Assembly (NCBI GenBank): GCA_947480375.1
Contig: CANKCX010000010.1
Location: 1 to 14,211, forward strand
Source: Actinomycetota bacterium
GTDB lineage: Bacteria; Actinomycetota; Actinomycetes; Nanopelagicales; Nanopelagicaceae
Length of the DNA stretch: 14,211 nucleotides
Direction of reading: 5' to 3'
Shown piece after piece: positions 12,620 through 14,211 of this stretch. The notes beneath the pieces are model-generated. The model was given only the letters and a program-made list of their open reading frames with translations. It did no database searches and had not been told where the DNA came from. The position numbers were made by a program, and so were the translations under genes. How positions within the stretch are numbered: the first letter of the stretch is position 1; each line of letters begins with the position of its first letter.

Positions 12620-13390
12620 TTACTTCGACCGCAATCTTCTAGGCGAACAATAAGTTAAAGCAGCGGCAAATCTTGCGAGCATTGGACCAAATGCCGCCTT
12701 AAACGCCCGACCACGACGGAAATCATGAATCGGCCAGTTATCTCGGATTGCACGAATCTGTAACAAAGTATCTGGATTAATCGCTGCAGGATTTCCGACT
12801 GCGGTTAAAAGTGGAAAATCATTGTGACTATCAGAATATGCATATGAGTTTGCAAGATCAATTCCTTCTCGAGCCGCTAATTCCTTAATTGCAATCGCCT
12901 TCTGATTTCCGTGTAATAACAGACCATTCATTTTCCCGGTATAACTTCCATCAATGACTTCAGCCTTTGTTCCGAGTGCACCAGTAAAACCAAGGCGGTT
13001 TGCAATTAAAACGGCCATATCTTGCGGCGCGGCTGTAACTAGCCAAACTTCTTCACCATTTACTAAATGTTGATTTGCGATATCAATCGTTCCTTGCCAA
13101 AGTGCAGGTGAAACGAATTCATCATAAATTTCAGAGCCAATTGCTTCAATCTCTTTTACATTGTGGCCACCAATAAAATCACATGCCGCATTTTGAAATT
13201 TCTGAATCTCTTCAGGTTTTTCAGTACCAGTCAGGCGATACCTTAAATTTGCTAGAACAAATGCTGAGATATCTCGCTTACTAAAAAAACCTCGTTGATA
13301 CATGCCGCGGCCGAGAAAGAAGATCGTTGAGCCACGAATTATTGTGTTATCAACGTCGAAGAAGGCAACTCGCTTGCCAATATCAGCCAT
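12620..13390 (-). CDS. HAD-IB family phosphatase, SerB-like
   Basis: This 256-residue HAD-superfamily hydrolase of subclass IB has all four motifs in order: FFDVDNT (Asp12 nucleophile, Asp14 acid), LVTAAPQ (Thr119), the Lys of GNQKA (164), and YSDSHNDFPLL (Asp187, Asp191). The helical cap between motifs I and II fits the SerB/TIGR01490 group. Such proteins are often annotated as phosphoserine phosphatase, but this branch also includes phosphatases with lipid or other substrates, so the substrate is left open. The basic Arg-rich C-terminus (RRLRSK) and the hydrophobic stretch at 233-247 could allow membrane association. It heads a minus-strand operon leading to the helicase genes. ATG at 13390 lies six bases after TAAGGT, suggesting a leaderless mRNA. 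The M. tuberculosis counterpart is likely serB1 (Rv0505c). Confidence 0.9.
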   Translation of the reverse strand: MADIGKRVAFFDVDNTIIRGSTIFFLGRGMYQRGFFSKRDISAFVLANLRYRLTGTEKPEEIQKFQNAACDFIGGHNVKEIEAIGSEIYDEFVSPALWQGTIDIANQHLVNGEEVWLVTAAPQDMAVLIANRLGFTGALGTKAEVIDGSYTGKMNGLLLHGNQKAIAIKELAAREGIDLANSYAYSDSHNDFPLLTAVGNPAAINPDTLLQIRAIRDNWPIHDFRRGRAFKAAFGPMLARFAAALTYCSPRRLRSK

Positions 13391-13396
13391 GGCTCA

Positions 13397-13402
13397 ACCT
13401 TA
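13397..13402 (-). promoter_or_regulatory. -10 box of the HAD-helicase operon, predicted leaderless start
   Basis: On the minus strand this reads TAAGGT, six bases before the ATG at 13390. There is no ribosome binding site in the gap. It would drive HAD, the XPB partner, M20 and XPB as one transcript. Confidence 0.55.
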
Positions 13403-13436
13403 GCGTTCTGACTTATCGCAAGAGTTGTTCTCAAGT

Positions 13437-13442
13437 TATGCT
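13437..13442 (+). promoter_or_regulatory. -10 box of the histidine phosphatase operon, predicted leaderless start
   Basis: TATGCT lies six bases before the ATG at 13449. It fixes the start there and not at the TTG at 13425, which lies upstream of the box and would not be transcribed from it. Confidence 0.6.
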
Positions 13443-13448
13443 TGCCCT

Positions 13449-14069
13449 ATGGCCCAAGCGATTCACGTAATGAGACACGGTGAGGTCGAAAATCCAGAGA
13501 AAATACTTTATGGCCGCCAGCCAGGTTGGCGACTTTCTGCACGTGGCCAAGAAATGGCACAAACTGTTGCGCAATGGTCGAAAGATTTAAATCTTGGGGC
13601 AATACACGCTTCACCTTTACAAAGGGCGCAAGAGACCGCCACTCCAATCGCTGCAAAACATAATTTAAAAATTACTACTGACGAAAATTTAATTGAAGCT
13701 GCAAATATTTTTGAAGGTAAGAAATTCGAATTAGGAAGTGGCGTATTGCGACATCCCGCTTCTTGGTGGCACCTACGCAATCCGGCGAAACCATCATGGG
13801 GCGAGCCATACTCTGAACAAATTGAACGCATGCTTGCCGCAGTGTTTTCGGCTCGCGATGCTGCAAATGGCAGAGATGCACTAGTAGTTTCGCACCAATT
13901 ACCGATTTGGATTTTGCGATCAGCGGTCGAAGGTCGCAGATTGCTTCATGATCCACGTAAGCGAATTTGTACCTTAGCTTCTGTAACATCATTTCATTTA
14001 GATAACCAGGGAATGATTGAAGGCGTTACATACGCCGAACCTGCCAAACATTTACTTCCTATTAAATGA
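13449..14069 (+). CDS. Histidine phosphatase (phosphoglycerate mutase-like)
   Basis: This 206-residue cytoplasmic enzyme belongs to histidine phosphatase branch 1. Key residues are RHGE (Arg9, phosphorylated His10), the SPLQRAQET segment with Arg59, Glu83 as proton donor in LIEAANIFEG, and the second catalytic His149 in VVSHQLPIW. The phosphatase reaction is expected; true glycolytic mutase activity is unlikely, because the close relatives in this context are annotated as general phosphatases. An in-frame TTG at 13425 would add eight residues (MFSSYACP) that match nothing in the family. ATG 13449 begins just before the first strand and lies six bases after a TATGCT box. The stop overlaps the next gene in ATGA. 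In actinobacteria this gene precedes the resA, ccdA, resB, ccsB cytochrome c maturation genes (M. tuberculosis Rv0525-Rv0529). Confidence 0.92.
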   Translation: MAQAIHVMRHGEVENPEKILYGRQPGWRLSARGQEMAQTVAQWSKDLNLGAIHASPLQRAQETATPIAAKHNLKITTDENLIEAANIFEGKKFELGSGVLRHPASWWHLRNPAKPSWGEPYSEQIERMLAAVFSARDAANGRDALVVSHQLPIWILRSAVEGRRLLHDPRKRICTLASVTSFHLDNQGMIEGVTYAEPAKHLLPIK

Positions 14070-14211
14070 AGCTGATAATTTCGCTTGCAACAGCTCTGTT
14101 GCTTACATCATGTTCAACTGGTGGATTATCAAGTAGCAACGAGAAAGCATTTGTCTCTGGCAATGGTTCTGCAGTTTTAATCAAGAAAGAATTACGCAAA
14201 GCGGCACCTGA
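14066..14211 (+). CDS. Lipoprotein, probable ResA/TlpA thioredoxin, N-terminal part (runs off window)
   Basis: The window ends 48 codons into this gene. It starts with a lipoprotein signal (MKLIISLATALLLTSC), with the lipobox LLTSC making Cys16 the lipidated residue, so the protein is anchored on the outer face of the membrane. A Ser/Gly-rich linker follows, then a segment ending KKELRKAAP. That ending fits the stretch just before the thioredoxin domain of actinobacterial TlpA/ResA proteins, but the CxxC motif lies beyond the edge. The assignment rests mainly on gene order after the histidine phosphatase, with which it overlaps by four bases (ATGA). If correct, it keeps apocytochrome c cysteines reduced for haem attachment. 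Confidence 0.7.
   Translation, partial: MKLIISLATALLLTSCSTGGLSSSNEKAFVSGNGSAVLIKKELRKAAP

Noticed and set aside
1..14211. CRISPR arrays, tRNA or rRNA genes, insertion sequences, phage or defence genes
   Set aside because: No direct-repeat arrays, cloverleaf structures, transposase or integrase motifs, or known defence domains were seen. All sizeable stretches are accounted for by the listed genes.

Overview
This window most likely comes from a small, streamlined freshwater actinobacterium of the acI type (order Nanopelagicales, the Planktophila/Nanopelagicus group). The reasons are the actinorhodopsin-like C-terminus at the left edge, the retinal and carotenoid genes beside it, an actinobacterial set of conserved genes, AT-leaning composition, and extreme packing. 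Only about 400 of 14,211 bases lie outside genes (roughly 97% coding), and no gene-free stretch exceeds about 100 bases. The lineage is inferred from gene content; no rRNA or other marker is present.

Region 1 (1-2328) is a light-harvesting and retinal block. The 3' part of a proton-pumping rhodopsin ends at a very strong intrinsic terminator. A 78-residue membrane protein of unknown function follows. Two half-size lycopene cyclase subunits (crtYc, crtYd; minus strand) and a Brp/Blh beta-carotene cleavage oxygenase (blh; plus strand) diverge from one 44-base region. Together these genes cover lycopene to beta-carotene to retinal to holo-rhodopsin. Lycopene synthesis (crtE, crtB, crtI) must be encoded elsewhere.

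Region 2 (2330-7701) has a Cys-rich conserved protein divergent from proC (proline biosynthesis). proC is translationally coupled to a secreted beta-propeller-like protein. Convergent to it is a 790-residue secreted metalloprotease-like protein with an HExxHxxGF site, a distal His, a fibronectin type III domain and a Trp-repeat C-terminal region. Divergent from that is a small glutaredoxin-like protein.

Region 3 (7698-13390, minus strand) reads as one operon: HAD-IB phosphatase, XPB-partner protein (Helicase_C_3 family with a WYL-like C-terminus), M20 carboxypeptidase G2-like peptidase, XPB-type DNA helicase. The helicase pair points to DNA repair.

Region 4 (13449-14211) starts a second plus-strand operon: a histidine phosphatase overlapping by 4 bases a lipoprotein that looks like the start of a ResA/TlpA thioredoxin, as in actinobacterial cytochrome c maturation clusters.

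Two genome-wide habits stand out. Seven genes that head transcription units have a TANNNT -10 box 6-8 bases before the start codon, which predicts leaderless or nearly leaderless mRNAs and corrects two start codons. All four convergent gene pairs are separated by at most one base, two of them sharing a TTAA stop-codon palindrome, with no terminator between them.
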